Below, piece by piece: positions 55,242 through 63,883 of a stretch of DNA of 64,000 nt. The stretch's first letter is position 1, and every line of letters begins with the position of its first letter. This DNA is from Dactylosporangium aurantiacum (GTDB lineage Bacteria; Actinomycetota; Actinomycetes; Mycobacteriales; Micromonosporaceae): contig NZ_JNYJ01000031.1 in assembly GCF_000716715.1 (NCBI RefSeq), positions 32,775 to 96,774 on the forward strand, in the 5' to 3' direction. The notes under the pieces were generated by a model. That model had not been told where the DNA came from and ran no database searches. It was given only the letters and a program-made list of their open reading frames with translations. Position numbers and translations under genes: made by a program.

Positions 55242-56078
55242 GTGGAGATCTGGCAAGCGGTCGTGCTCGGCGTCGTGGAGGGGGTGACGGAGTTCCTGCC
55301 GGTCTCCTCGACCGGTCACCTCACCATCACCGAGAAGCTGATGGGCATCCCGATCGACGACAAGGGCGTGACCGCGTTCACCGCGGTCATCCAGGTCGGG
55401 GCGATCATCGCGGCGATCATCTACTTCCGCAACGACATCGGGCGGTTCATCGCCGGGTTCGTGAAGGGTCTGCGCAGCGCCGAGGCGCGGCGGGAGACCG
55501 GCTGGAAGATGGCGATCAACGTGATCATCGGGTCGCTGCCGATCGCGGTCATCGGGCTGCTGTTCAAGGATCTCATCGAGGGCGAGCTGCGCAGCCTGTG
55601 GTTCGTCGCCGGGGCGCTCGTCGTGTGGAGCCTCGTCATGGTCCTGGCCGAGCACCTCGCCACCCAGAAGGTCGGCGAGGACGACCTGACCTGGAAGGAC
55701 GCGCTGATCATCGGTCTGGCCCAGTGCATCGCGCTGATCCCCGGGGTGTCCCGGTCCGGCGCGACGATCAGCGTCGGGCTGCTGCGGCACCTCGACCGGG
55801 TGACCGCGACCCGGCTGTCGTTCTTCCTCGGCATCCCCGCCCTCGCCGCGGCCGGGATCCTGGAAGGGGTGCAGCGGGCCGGCGAGATCAGCGAGACGGT
55901 CGGCTGGGTGCCGGCCGCGATCGGCACGGTCGTCAGCTTCGTCGTGGCGTACGCGTCGATCGCCTGGCTGCTGAAGTTCGTCGCGACCAACTCCATCGCC
56001 GTGTTCGTGTACTACCGGGCCGCGGTCGGCGGCATCATCGTCGCCCTGCTGTGGGGCGGTGTCATCAGCGCGACCTGA
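55242..56078 (+). CDS. uppP: undecaprenyl-diphosphatase UppP (BacA family)
   Basis: The 278-residue protein has eight or so membrane helices and both family active-site blocks, EGVTEFLPVSSTGHL (13-27) and PGVSRSG (167-173). It recycles the lipid carrier for peptidoglycan by hydrolysing undecaprenyl pyrophosphate; high levels confer bacitracin tolerance. The GTG at 55242 has GGGGGGA upstream. Confidence 0.95.
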   Translation: MEIWQAVVLGVVEGVTEFLPVSSTGHLTITEKLMGIPIDDKGVTAFTAVIQVGAIIAAIIYFRNDIGRFIAGFVKGLRSAEARRETGWKMAINVIIGSLPIAVIGLLFKDLIEGELRSLWFVAGALVVWSLVMVLAEHLATQKVGEDDLTWKDALIIGLAQCIALIPGVSRSGATISVGLLRHLDRVTATRLSFFLGIPALAAAGILEGVQRAGEISETVGWVPAAIGTVVSFVVAYASIAWLLKFVATNSIAVFVYYRAAVGGIIVALLWGGVISAT

Positions 56079-56137
56079 CGGCGGGGCGGCGGCGAAACCA
56101 GGCGGCGTCCGCGGGCGACGGTGGCGATACTGCTGCG

Positions 56138-57085
56138 ATGCGGCACCTGGCGTACCCGAAGATCCCCACCGCGCGGCAGCTCGGCAGCGGCCGCGCCGGC
56201 GGCGGCACCTGGATCGCCACCGAGAAGGTGCACGGCGCCCAGCTGGTCGTCGCCGCCGACGGCCGCGGCCGGGTCCGGGTCGGCAAGCGCAAGGCGTGGC
56301 TGGACGACGACGAGCCGTTCTTCGGCTGGCAGCTGCTGCGCGCCCAGTTCGAGCAGGCCGCCCGGGCCGCGCTCGCCGGCGGCGCCGCGGCGGTGCGCAT
56401 CTACGGCGAGCTGTACGGCGGTCACTACCCGCACCCGGACGTCGCGCCGGCACCGGGCGCGTCCGCGGTGCAGACCGGCGTCTGGTACAGCCCGGACGTC
56501 CGGTTCGCCCTGTTCGACATCCTGGCGCACGACAACCCCGAAGCCCCCGAGCACCCCGGCACGTACCGGACCTACGCGGAGGTCGCCGAGGTCGCCGCGG
56601 CCGCCGGGCTGGACGTCGTGCCGCTGCTCGGGCGGGGCACCCGGGCGTCGCTCGACGCGGTGCCGGTGCGGTTCCAGACCCGGGTGCCGCGGCGGCTGGG
56701 GCTGCCGCCGCTGGACGGCAACCTCGCCGAGGGCGTCGTGCTGCGCCCCGACGCGGCGCTCGCCCCGCAGGACCGCACCGCCGTCAAGGTCAAGATCGAC
56801 GAGTTCGACGAGCGGCGGTTCGGCGAGAGCCTGCCCTGGGACCCGTACACCAGGCTGGACGCCACGCAGCTGGCCCGGATCGCCGCGGCGATGGTGAACC
56901 CGCCCCGGATCGCGAGCGCCCGGTCCAAGGCGGGCACCGCGCCCGGCGCGCTGCTCGACGAGGTCGTGCTCGACGTGCTGGTCGACCTGTCCGAGGCGTA
57001 CCCGGCCGCGACGGCCGCGCTGGACCAGGCCGGGCAGGCGGCGCTCGAGGACGCCGTGCGGCGGGCGGCGCGCGGACAGCGCTGA
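56138..57085 (+). CDS. RNA ligase family protein (Rnl2-like nucleotidyltransferase)
   Basis: The 315-residue protein has the covalent nucleotidyltransferase motifs in order: motif I TEKVHGAQ (lysine K30, AMP acceptor), motif III-like RIYGELYG (87-94), motif IV EGVVLRP (198-204) and motif V VKVKIDEF (K217, K219). This fits RNA ligases of the T4 Rnl2 type that seal 3'-OH/5'-phosphate nicks in duplex RNA. The C-terminal 85 residues are helical. No kinase-phosphatase or RtcB partner is adjacent. Its biological substrate is unknown. Confidence 0.82.
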   Translation: MRHLAYPKIPTARQLGSGRAGGGTWIATEKVHGAQLVVAADGRGRVRVGKRKAWLDDDEPFFGWQLLRAQFEQAARAALAGGAAAVRIYGELYGGHYPHPDVAPAPGASAVQTGVWYSPDVRFALFDILAHDNPEAPEHPGTYRTYAEVAEVAAAAGLDVVPLLGRGTRASLDAVPVRFQTRVPRRLGLPPLDGNLAEGVVLRPDAALAPQDRTAVKVKIDEFDERRFGESLPWDPYTRLDATQLARIAAAMVNPPRIASARSKAGTAPGALLDEVVLDVLVDLSEAYPAATAALDQAGQAALEDAVRRAARGQR

Positions 57086-57103
57086 GCCCGCTATCGTCGC
57101 CGT

Positions 57104-58306
57104 ATGCCGTTCGACGTCGCACGGGCCCGGCGGGCGTACCCCGCACTGGCCGAAGGGTTCGTCCACTTCGACGGTGCCGCCGGCACCCTGGTCGCGGAGC
57201 CGGTGGCGCGGGCCGTCGTCGGGGTCCTCGGCGGCGCCGTGAGCAACCGGACCACCGCGTTCGAGCCGGGCCGGCGGGCGCTGCGCATCGTCGACGCGGC
57301 CCGCGCCGCCGTCGGTGACCTCCTCGGCGCCGACCCGGCCGGGGTGGTGTTCGGTCCGAGCGCCACGGCGCTGACGTACACCGTCGCGCGGGGCCTCGCC
57401 GAGCAGTGGCGGCCCGGCGACAACGTCGTGGTGACCCGGCTCGACCACGACGCGAACGTGCGCCCGTGGGTACAGCTGGCGCAGCGCACCGGCGTCGAGG
57501 TGCGGTGGGCGGCGTTCGACCCCGGCACCGGGGCCCTGCCGGTGGACGTGTTCGCGCCGCTCGTCGACGCCCGCACCAAGGTGGTGGCGGTGACCGCGGC
57601 GAGCAACGCGATCGGGACCCGCCCCGACGTGGCCGCCGTCGCCCGGCTCGCGCACGACGCCGGGGCGCTGGTCTACGTCGACGGTGTGCACGCCACCGCG
57701 CACCTGCCGGTCGACGTGGCCGCGCTCGGCGCCGACTTCTACGTCACCAGCGCCTACAAGTGGTCCGGTCCGCACCTGGCGGCGTGCGTGGCGGCGCCGC
57801 GGCTGTGGGAGCGCACCGCGATGCTGAAGCTGCTGCCGTCCTCCGACGCGGTGCCGGAGCGCTTCGAGCTGGGCACGCCGAGCTTCGAGCTGCTCGCCGG
57901 GGTCGAGGCGGCGGTCGGGTTCCTCGCCACGCTCGACGACGACGCCGCCGGTTCGCGCCGCGACCGGGTGCTGCGCTCGATGGCGGCGGTCCACGCGTAC
58001 GAGATGCGGCTCTTCGACCGGCTCCTGGACGGGCTGCGGGCGGTGCCGGCGGTCCGGATCCTCCCGGCGCCCGCCGGCGGCTGCCCGACGGTGTCGTTCC
58101 GGGTCGGCGACCAGGACCCGGCGCGGACCGCCGAGCTGCTGGGCCGGCAGGGTATCTGCGTCTTCTCCGGCGACTACTACGCCGCGGAGTACTTCATCGC
58201 GATGGGGCTGCGCGGGTCGGGCGGTGCGGTCAGGGCGGGCGTCTACCACTACACGACGGCCGAGGACGTGGACCGGCTGGTCGCCGCGGTCGCGCAGGTG
58301 CGGTAG
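57104..58306 (+). CDS. cysteine desulfurase-like PLP enzyme (class V aminotransferase fold)
   Basis: The 400-residue protein has the PLP lysine in TSAYKWSGPH (K219), D193 and H196 in YVDGVHATAH and the early HFDGAAGT block. It resembles the VC1184 subfamily of cysteine-desulfurase-like proteins. The catalytic Cys loop of IscS/SufS is not evident near the C-terminus (GVYHYTTAED in its place), so desulfurase activity is uncertain. TATCGT (57092-57097) lies six bases from the ATG: leaderless. Confidence 0.85.
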   Translation: MPFDVARARRAYPALAEGFVHFDGAAGTLVAEPVARAVVGVLGGAVSNRTTAFEPGRRALRIVDAARAAVGDLLGADPAGVVFGPSATALTYTVARGLAEQWRPGDNVVVTRLDHDANVRPWVQLAQRTGVEVRWAAFDPGTGALPVDVFAPLVDARTKVVAVTAASNAIGTRPDVAAVARLAHDAGALVYVDGVHATAHLPVDVAALGADFYVTSAYKWSGPHLAACVAAPRLWERTAMLKLLPSSDAVPERFELGTPSFELLAGVEAAVGFLATLDDDAAGSRRDRVLRSMAAVHAYEMRLFDRLLDGLRAVPAVRILPAPAGGCPTVSFRVGDQDPARTAELLGRQGICVFSGDYYAAEYFIAMGLRGSGGAVRAGVYHYTTAEDVDRLVAAVAQVR

Positions 58307-58313
58307 CCGCCGC

Positions 58314-59480
58314 TCAGACCGGCGCGGGCAGCCGCACGGTGACCCGCAGCCCGCCGCCCGGGTTGGGCACGGCCGCGGCGTGTCCACCGTGGACGGACGC
58401 GATCGACGCGACGATGGCCAGCCCCAGGCCCAGCCCGTCGTTGCCGGTGCGGGTGTGCCGGTGGAACGGCGCGAACAGCCCGTCGGTGTCGGCCGGGTCG
58501 ATGACCGGTCCGGTGTTGGTGACGGCGAGGACCGCGCCGCCGCCGTCGGTGCCGGTGCTGACCCAGACGTCGCCGCCGTCGACGTTGTACCGCAGGGCGT
58601 TGTCGACGAGGTTCGCGGCGAGCCGCTCCAGCAGGACCGGGTCGCCGGCCGTCAGCGCCGGCTCGAGGTCCAGGTGCAGCCGCCGCCCGGCGGGGTCGGT
58701 GCCGTCCAGGACGTCCTGGACGCTGGTGGCGAGGTCGACGGGTTCCCGCACGGTGAGGCCGGCGTCGTTGCGGGCCAGGGTCAGCAGCGCCTCGATGAGC
58801 GCCTCGGCGTGCCCGACCGCGGACCGCACGTCGTCGGCCATCCGCAGCAGCTCCTCCCGGGACGGCGCCGGCTTGGCGAGCACCACGTCGATGGTGGCCC
58901 GCATGACCGTCAGCGGGGTGCGCAGCTCGTGGCCGGCGTTGGCGATGAACCGGCGCTGCCCGGTGAACGCGGCCTCCAGCCGGTCCAGCATCGCGTCGAA
59001 CGTGTCGGCGAGGCGGCGCAGCTCGTCGCGGGGGCCGCCGAGCGCCACCCGCGCCGCCAGGTTGTGCTCGGAGGCCGCCCGGGCCGCGGCGGTGATGCGG
59101 TGCACCGGGCGCAGCACCCGGCCGGCGACGACCCAGCCGCCGGCGGCGGACAGCAGGGTGGACACGCCGAGGGTGGCGAGCGAGAAGCGCAGCAGGCTGT
59201 CCAGGATCGTCGCGCGCTGCGACTGCGCGCCGGCCAGGACGCCCTCGTCGTACGCGAGCCGGCACTTGCTGCGCAGACCCGGCTCGGTCTCCGCGCCGCC
59301 GCCGAGCACCCGCAGGCAGGCGTCGCGGAACTCCGGGGACATCTCGACCTCGACGGTGCGCTCCGGCGTGCGCAGGTTCGCGGCGAGCAGGCCGTAGGTG
59401 ACCGCGACGACGACCGCGCCGCCGGCCGCGAACAGCAGCGTGTACAGCAGGGTCAGGCGGACCCGGACGGTGAGCCTCAC
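58314..59480 (-). CDS. two-component sensor histidine kinase
   Basis: The 388-residue protein has two membrane helices (about 8-33 and 97-120) around an external loop with two Cys (C55, C73), a HAMP region, an H-box NAGHELRTPL (H184), an N-box LVDNALRYN (N294) and a G-box GLGLGLAIV (350-358). It would sense an envelope signal and phosphorylate the regulator whose gene it overlaps (GTGA). Divergently linked to a lipoprotein-adaptor-ABC exporter operon, its probable target. Confidence 0.92.
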   Translation of the reverse strand: MRLTVRVRLTLLYTLLFAAGGAVVVAVTYGLLAANLRTPERTVEVEMSPEFRDACLRVLGGGAETEPGLRSKCRLAYDEGVLAGAQSQRATILDSLLRFSLATLGVSTLLSAAGGWVVAGRVLRPVHRITAAARAASEHNLAARVALGGPRDELRRLADTFDAMLDRLEAAFTGQRRFIANAGHELRTPLTVMRATIDVVLAKPAPSREELLRMADDVRSAVGHAEALIEALLTLARNDAGLTVREPVDLATSVQDVLDGTDPAGRRLHLDLEPALTAGDPVLLERLAANLVDNALRYNVDGGDVWVSTGTDGGGAVLAVTNTGPVIDPADTDGLFAPFHRHTRTGNDGLGLGLAIVASIASVHGGHAAAVPNPGGGLRVTVRLPAPV

Positions 59481-60121
59481 ATCCGGTACCCCTTGCCGAC
59501 GACCGTCTCGATGAGCGCCGGCGGGCCGAGCTTGCGCCGCAGCCGGGTCAGCGTCACCGAGACGATGTTGCTGAACGGGTCGGCGTTGGCGTCCCAGACG
59601 TGCTCGAGGAGCTCCTCGGCGCTGACCACGGCGCCGTCGGCGGCGACGAGCATCTCCAGCACCCCGAACTCCTTGCGGGTCAGCTGCAGCGGCCGGCCGC
59701 CGCGGCTGGCGCGGTGCCGGGCCCGGTCGACGGTCAGGTCGCCGCGGCGCACCACCGGCGGCGCCGACGGCGCCCGGCGGGCCAGCGCCCGCACCCGCGC
59801 GACCAGCTCGTGGAACGCGAACGGCTTGCCGAGATAGTCGTCGGCGCCGAGCTCCAGGCCGTCGACCCGGTCGTCCACGGCCGCGGCGGCGGTCAGCATG
59901 AGGATGCGCGCCGCGCCGCCGGCGAGGGACCGGCACACCTGGTCGCCGTGCACGACCGGCAGGTCGCGGTCCAGCACGACGACGTCGTATGCGGTCTCGG
60001 CGGCCCGGGTCAGGGCGGCGGCGCCGTCGGTGACGACGTCGACCGCCAGGCCCGCGTCACGCAGCCCTTCACCGATCCGCGCGGCGAGGGTCGCGTGGTC
60101 CTCCACGACCAGCACCCGCAT
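59477..60121 (-). CDS. OmpR-family response regulator
   Basis: The 214-residue protein has a receiver domain with phospho-acceptor D51 (VVLDRDLP) and conserved K99 (GKPF), and a C-terminal winged helix (about 120-214; LTRKEFGVLEMLVAADGAVVS...). The ATG at 60121 (RVLVVEDH) is preferred; ATG 60130 is possible. It is upstream of its kinase gene and divergent from the exporter operon. Confidence 0.92.
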   Translation of the reverse strand: MRVLVVEDHATLAARIGEGLRDAGLAVDVVTDGAAALTRAAETAYDVVVLDRDLPVVHGDQVCRSLAGGAARILMLTAAAAVDDRVDGLELGADDYLGKPFAFHELVARVRALARRAPSAPPVVRRGDLTVDRARHRASRGGRPLQLTRKEFGVLEMLVAADGAVVSAEELLEHVWDANADPFSNIVSVTLTRLRRKLGPPALIETVVGKGYRM

Positions 60122-60147
60122 GGCGCCCATTGTGCCGCGCCGGGCAT

Positions 60148-60163
60148 GACATCCGTCCGACAT
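60148..60163. promoter_or_regulatory. direct repeat, candidate response-regulator site
   Basis: GACAT occurs at 60148-60152 and 60159-60163, 11 bp apart (one helical turn), in the 86-bp divergent region. OmpR-type regulators bind such direct repeats; assignment is inferred. Confidence 0.35.
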
Positions 60164-60207
60164 GCGCGGTAGCGGCCGTGTCACCGGCACCCCGGTACAC
60201 CGGCTGC

Positions 60208-60786
60208 ATGAGAATCCTCATCGTCTGCGTCGCGGTGCTCGCGCTCGCCGCCTGCGGCGGCCCGCCGGCCTCCCCCGGCGTGCCCCGGCTGTCCGGCACG
60301 CCCGGGCGGCCCGCCGGTGGGACCGGCCCGGAGCGGAAGGCGGCGCTGCACGCGGCCGCCGAGTGCGTCCGGCAGCACGGCATCCCGACCTACCAGGATC
60401 CGGTCCTGACGGCCGACGGCCACGTGTACACGGACTCCCGCAGCTACCGCGCCGCCGAGGACGCCACCATCGCCGCCGTCGAGCAGGCGTGCGGCGCGCT
60501 GATGACCGCGGCGCAGTTCCAGCCGACGGAGCAGGCACCGGCGCCGCCGGCGCTGGTGCAGGCCGGGGTCCGCGCGGCGCAGTGCATGCGGGCGCACGGC
60601 CTGCCCGACGTGAGCGACCCGACCGCCGCGACCGAGTTCACGCCGGGGCACGGCTTCGGGATGAACCCCGACGAGCTGCCCGGCGACAAGGAGAACCCGG
60701 TCGTGCAGCGGGCGCTCACCGAGTGCCGGACCGTCCTGGACGAGGCGGCGCGCGTGTCGAGCCTCGGGAACCTCGGCCATGCGTAG
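60208..60786 (+). CDS. hypothetical lipoprotein of an exporter operon
   Basis: The 192-residue protein has a lipoprotein signal with LAAC (Cys16), a Pro/Gly linker and a helical domain with two repeated CMRxHG-type segments (ECVRQHGIPTYQDP and QCMRAHGLPDVSDP) and conserved Cys. Proteins of this kind often precede peptidoglycan-binding adaptors and MacAB-like exporters in actinobacteria. It overlaps the next gene by 8 bp. Confidence 0.8.
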   Translation: MRILIVCVAVLALAACGGPPASPGVPRLSGTPGRPAGGTGPERKAALHAAAECVRQHGIPTYQDPVLTADGHVYTDSRSYRAAEDATIAAVEQACGALMTAAQFQPTEQAPAPPALVQAGVRAAQCMRAHGLPDVSDPTAATEFTPGHGFGMNPDELPGDKENPVVQRALTECRTVLDEAARVSSLGNLGHA

Positions 60787-61840
60787 GCGGGTCGTGCTCG
60801 CCGGCGCGGCCGCGTTCGCCGCGGCGGGCGCCACCGGCGGCGGCTGGTGGCTGCGCGGCGCGCCCCCGCCACGGGCCGCGGCGGCGCCGGCCGTGGGCAC
60901 CGCCGCCGTCGTGCGGACCGACCTGGCCACGACCGCCCGCGTGACCGGGACGCTCGGGTTCCGCGACACGTACACGGTGTTCGCGCAGGGGCCCGGCGGC
61001 ACGGTCACCGCGCTCCCCCAGCCGGGGCGCGTGATCAACCGGGGCGAGCCGGTGTTCGAGCTCGACGGTGTCGCCGTGCGGCTGCTGTACGGTCCCCGCC
61101 CGGCGTGGCGGCCGTTCGCCGCCGGGATGGCGGACGGTCCCGACGTGCGCGCCCTGCAGGAGAACCTCGTCGCGCTCGGGCACGGCCGCGCGCCGGGCGT
61201 GCCCGGCCGGTTCGACGCCGCGACGGCCGGTGCCGTCCGCCGCTGGCAGCGGGCGACCGGGCAGCCGGTGACCGGCCGGGTGGCGCTCGGCACGGTCACG
61301 TTCCAACCCGGGCCGGTGCGGGTCGCCGCGGTCACCGCCGCGCTCGGCGCCGCCAGCCGCGCTGAGGAGCCGGTGCTGTCGGCGACGTCGACCACGGCCG
61401 CGGTCACCGTCGCGGTGCCGGCGGCGCTGACGTACCTGGTGCACCCCGGCGACCCGGTCGGGGTCACGCTGCCCGGCGGCACCGTCGCCAAGGGCACCGT
61501 CGCGTCGCTGTCCGCGGTCGCGGAGTCCACGCCCGGCATGGACGGCCGACCGCCGCAGGCGACGGTGCCGGGGCTGGTCACCCTGGACGACCCGGCGGCC
61601 GCCGGCGGCCTCGACCACGCGCCCGTGCAGGTCGACGTCACCCGCCAGGCGGTGCGCGGGGTCCTCGCCGTGCCCGTCACCGCGCTCGTCGCGCTCGCCG
61701 GCGGCGGCTACGCCGTCTGGGTCCGCGCGGCCGGCGGGCGGCGGCTCACCGGCGTCACCACCGGGCTGTTCGCCGACACCCTCGTCGAGGTCCGCGGCGA
61801 CCTGCGCGAGGGCGACCCGGTGGAGGTGCCGCTCGGATGA
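60779..61840 (+). CDS. membrane-fusion/adaptor protein with peptidoglycan-binding domain
   Basis: The 353-residue protein has an N-terminal signal or anchor with RRR, a MacA/HlyD-like core split by a peptidoglycan-binding domain (about 118-160; GPDVRALQENLVALGHG...FDAATAGAVRRWQ), and C-terminal beta-barrel blocks (VPVTALVALAGGGYAVWV). It would link the ABC exporter to the cell wall. Stop overlaps the ATPase start (ATGA). Confidence 0.85.
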   Translation: MRRRVVLAGAAAFAAAGATGGGWWLRGAPPPRAAAAPAVGTAAVVRTDLATTARVTGTLGFRDTYTVFAQGPGGTVTALPQPGRVINRGEPVFELDGVAVRLLYGPRPAWRPFAAGMADGPDVRALQENLVALGHGRAPGVPGRFDAATAGAVRRWQRATGQPVTGRVALGTVTFQPGPVRVAAVTAALGAASRAEEPVLSATSTTAAVTVAVPAALTYLVHPGDPVGVTLPGGTVAKGTVASLSAVAESTPGMDGRPPQATVPGLVTLDDPAAAGGLDHAPVQVDVTRQAVRGVLAVPVTALVALAGGGYAVWVRAAGGRRLTGVTTGLFADTLVEVRGDLREGDPVEVPLG

Positions 61841-62541
61841 CCGCGGCACTGGAGCTCCACCTCGTCAGCAAGACCTACCCGCCGCCGGCCACGGTGACCG
61901 CGCTGCACGACGTGTCGCTGGTGGTGCGCGCCGGCGAGACCGTCGCCGTCACCGGCCCGTCCGGCGCCGGGAAGACGACCCTGCTGAGCGTGCTGGGTAC
62001 CCTGGAACGGCCGACGGCGGGGGTGGTGCGCATCGCCGGCACCGACACCACCGATTTGTCCGACCGTGACCTCTCCGGTGTACGGGCCTGGCACCTCGGC
62101 TTCGTCTTCCAGCAGTTCTTCCTGCTCGAGCACCTGTCGGTGCTGGACAACGTCGCGACCGGCCTGCTGTATCGGGGGGTGCCCGCCGCTGTGCGCCGGG
62201 CGCGGGCCGGCGAGATGCTCGACCGGGTCGGCCTCGCCGGGCGGCTGCGGCACCGCCCGGCGCAGCTGTCCGGCGGCGAACGGCAACGCGTCGCGATCGC
62301 GCGGGCGCTCGTGGGCCGGCCCGCGGTGCTGCTCGCGGACGAGCCGACCGGCAACCTGGACTCGGCGACCGGCGGTGAGATCACGGCGCTGCTGGCCGGG
62401 CTCGGCGACACCACGACGGTCGTGCTCATCACCCACAACGCTGAGGTGGCCGCGGCGATGGCCCGGCGGGTCGAGCTGCGCGACGGCCGGGTCGTGTCGG
62501 ACTCCACTGTGGACGGCGGCGCGCCGGTGGGTGTGCGGTGA
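61837..62541 (+). CDS. ABC exporter ATPase (MacB/LolD-like)
   Basis: The 234-residue protein has Walker A GPSGAGKTT (40-48), signature LSGGE (144-148), Walker B LLADEPTGNLD (165-175) and the H-loop ITHN. It drives a mechanotransmission-type exporter with the permease encoded next. Both ends overlap neighbours by 4 bp. Confidence 0.94.
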   Translation: MTAALELHLVSKTYPPPATVTALHDVSLVVRAGETVAVTGPSGAGKTTLLSVLGTLERPTAGVVRIAGTDTTDLSDRDLSGVRAWHLGFVFQQFFLLEHLSVLDNVATGLLYRGVPAAVRRARAGEMLDRVGLAGRLRHRPAQLSGGERQRVAIARALVGRPAVLLADEPTGNLDSATGGEITALLAGLGDTTTVVLITHNAEVAAAMARRVELRDGRVVSDSTVDGGAPVGVR

Positions 62542-63818
62542 GGCGCCCGTGGTCCTGGCCTCCTTCGCGGCCCTGGCGGTCCGGGCGGTCCTGGCGATCC
62601 TGGCGGTCCGGGCGGTCCGGACGGTCCGGGCGTCCTGCGGGGGCGGCGCGTCCCGCGGAGGCGGCGCGTCCCGCGGAGGCGGCGCGTCCCGCGGAGGCGG
62701 CGCGTCCCGCGGAGGCGGCGCGTCCCGCGGAGGCGGCGATCGCGATCGCCGCGCTCGTCGCCGTCCTCGGCGTCGCCGAGTCCTCGAAGGCGGAGCTGCT
62801 CGCCGAGCTCGGCGAACAGGGCAACCTGCTGACCGTCGCCGCCGGCCGAACGTTCGACGGCACGCCGACACCGCTGCCGGCGACGGCCCCGGCGATGATC
62901 GGCCAGATCCCGCCGGTGCGCGCGGTCACCGCGGTCGGCACCGTGGAAGGGGTGACGGTGCGGCGTACCGCGGCCGTCCCGGAACGGCAGACCGGCGGCA
63001 TCACCGTCGTCGCCGCCCAGCCGTCCCTTGTGGACACACTCGGTGTGACGCTGGCCCGGGGCGCGTACCTGGCCCGGCCCGCGCTCCCCGAGGTCGTGCT
63101 CGGCGACGCCGCCGGGCGCATCCTCGGCATCGGCCCGCTCGACGCGCAGACCCGGGTGTATCTCGGCGGGACGTACTTCGCCGTCGTCGGCGTCCTCGAC
63201 CCGGTGCCGGTCGCTCCCGAGATCGACACCGCCGCGCTGATCAGCTTCGGCGTCGCCGACGAGCTGTTCCGGCAGCAGGGCCGGCCCACCCGGGTCTACC
63301 TGCGCGTCGAGCCCGACCGGGTCGCCGACGTCGCGGCGGTCCTCGCGTTCACCGCCGCGCCCGAGGATCCCCGGTCGGTGGAGGTGCGCCGGCCGTCCGA
63401 CATCCTGCTCGCCCGCATCGCCGCGAAGGGCGCCTATGTCGGCCTGTTCCTCGGCCTCGGCGGCGTCGCCCTGCTCGTCGCCGGCGTCGGCATCGCCAAC
63501 ATCATGGTGATCTCGGTGCTGGAACGCCGCGCCGAGATCGGCCTGCGCCGCGCCCTCGGCGCCCGCCGCCGCGACGTCGCCGTGCAGTTCCTGCTGGAGT
63601 CGGCCCTGCTCGCCGGCGCCGGCGGCGTCCTCGGCGTCGGCCTGGGCTGCCTCGCCACCGCCGTCGCCGCCGGCCTGGCCGGCAACCCGGTCGCCATCCC
63701 GCCGCTCGCCCCGCTCGCGGGTCTCGCCGCGGCGCTCGTGGCCGGCGCGCTCGCCGGCGGCTACCCGGCGGTGCGGGCGGCCCGGCTCCCACCGGCGGAC
63801 GCGCTGCGCACCCTGTAA
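62538..63818 (+). CDS. ABC exporter permease (MacB/FtsX-like) with repeat-expanded N-terminus
   Basis: The 426-residue protein has a MacB-type external domain (about 85-285) and three C-terminal membrane helices (about 300-420) of FtsX type (ANIMVISVLERRAEIGLRRALGARRRDV). The first 75 residues are abnormal: Arg/Ser/Trp and then RPAEAA repeats replace the usual basic stretch and first membrane helix, of which only a short hydrophobic end (AIAIAALVAVLGVA) remains. GTG start overlaps the ATPase stop. Function may be impaired. Confidence 0.85.
   Translation: MRRPWSWPPSRPWRSGRSWRSWRSGRSGRSGRPAGAARPAEAARPAEAARPAEAARPAEAARPAEAAIAIAALVAVLGVAESSKAELLAELGEQGNLLTVAAGRTFDGTPTPLPATAPAMIGQIPPVRAVTAVGTVEGVTVRRTAAVPERQTGGITVVAAQPSLVDTLGVTLARGAYLARPALPEVVLGDAAGRILGIGPLDAQTRVYLGGTYFAVVGVLDPVPVAPEIDTAALISFGVADELFRQQGRPTRVYLRVEPDRVADVAAVLAFTAAPEDPRSVEVRRPSDILLARIAAKGAYVGLFLGLGGVALLVAGVGIANIMVISVLERRAEIGLRRALGARRRDVAVQFLLESALLAGAGGVLGVGLGCLATAVAAGLAGNPVAIPPLAPLAGLAAALVAGALAGGYPAVRAARLPPADALRTL
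62572..62736 (+). repeat. 9-bp and 18-bp tandem repeats at the start of the permease gene
   Basis: A run of 9-bp units like TCCGGGCGG/TCCTGGCGG (about 62572-62632) is followed by five exact 18-bp units CGCGTCCCGCGGAGGCGG starting at 62647, 62665, 62683, 62701 and 62719. All units preserve frame. Confidence 0.9.
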
Positions 63819-63829
63819 CCGCACACGGC

Positions 63830-63863
63830 CGAGGCCGGTCACCGTGTTCGGTGACCGGCCTCG
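63830..63863. terminator. bidirectional terminator after the exporter operon
   Basis: CGAGGCCGGTCACCG (63830-63844) and CGGTGACCGGCCTCG (63849-63863) form a perfect 15-bp stem with a TGTT loop, between the exporter operon and a converging gene. Confidence 0.85.
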
Positions 63864-63883
63864 GGTCGCGGGTGTTGCCGTGG

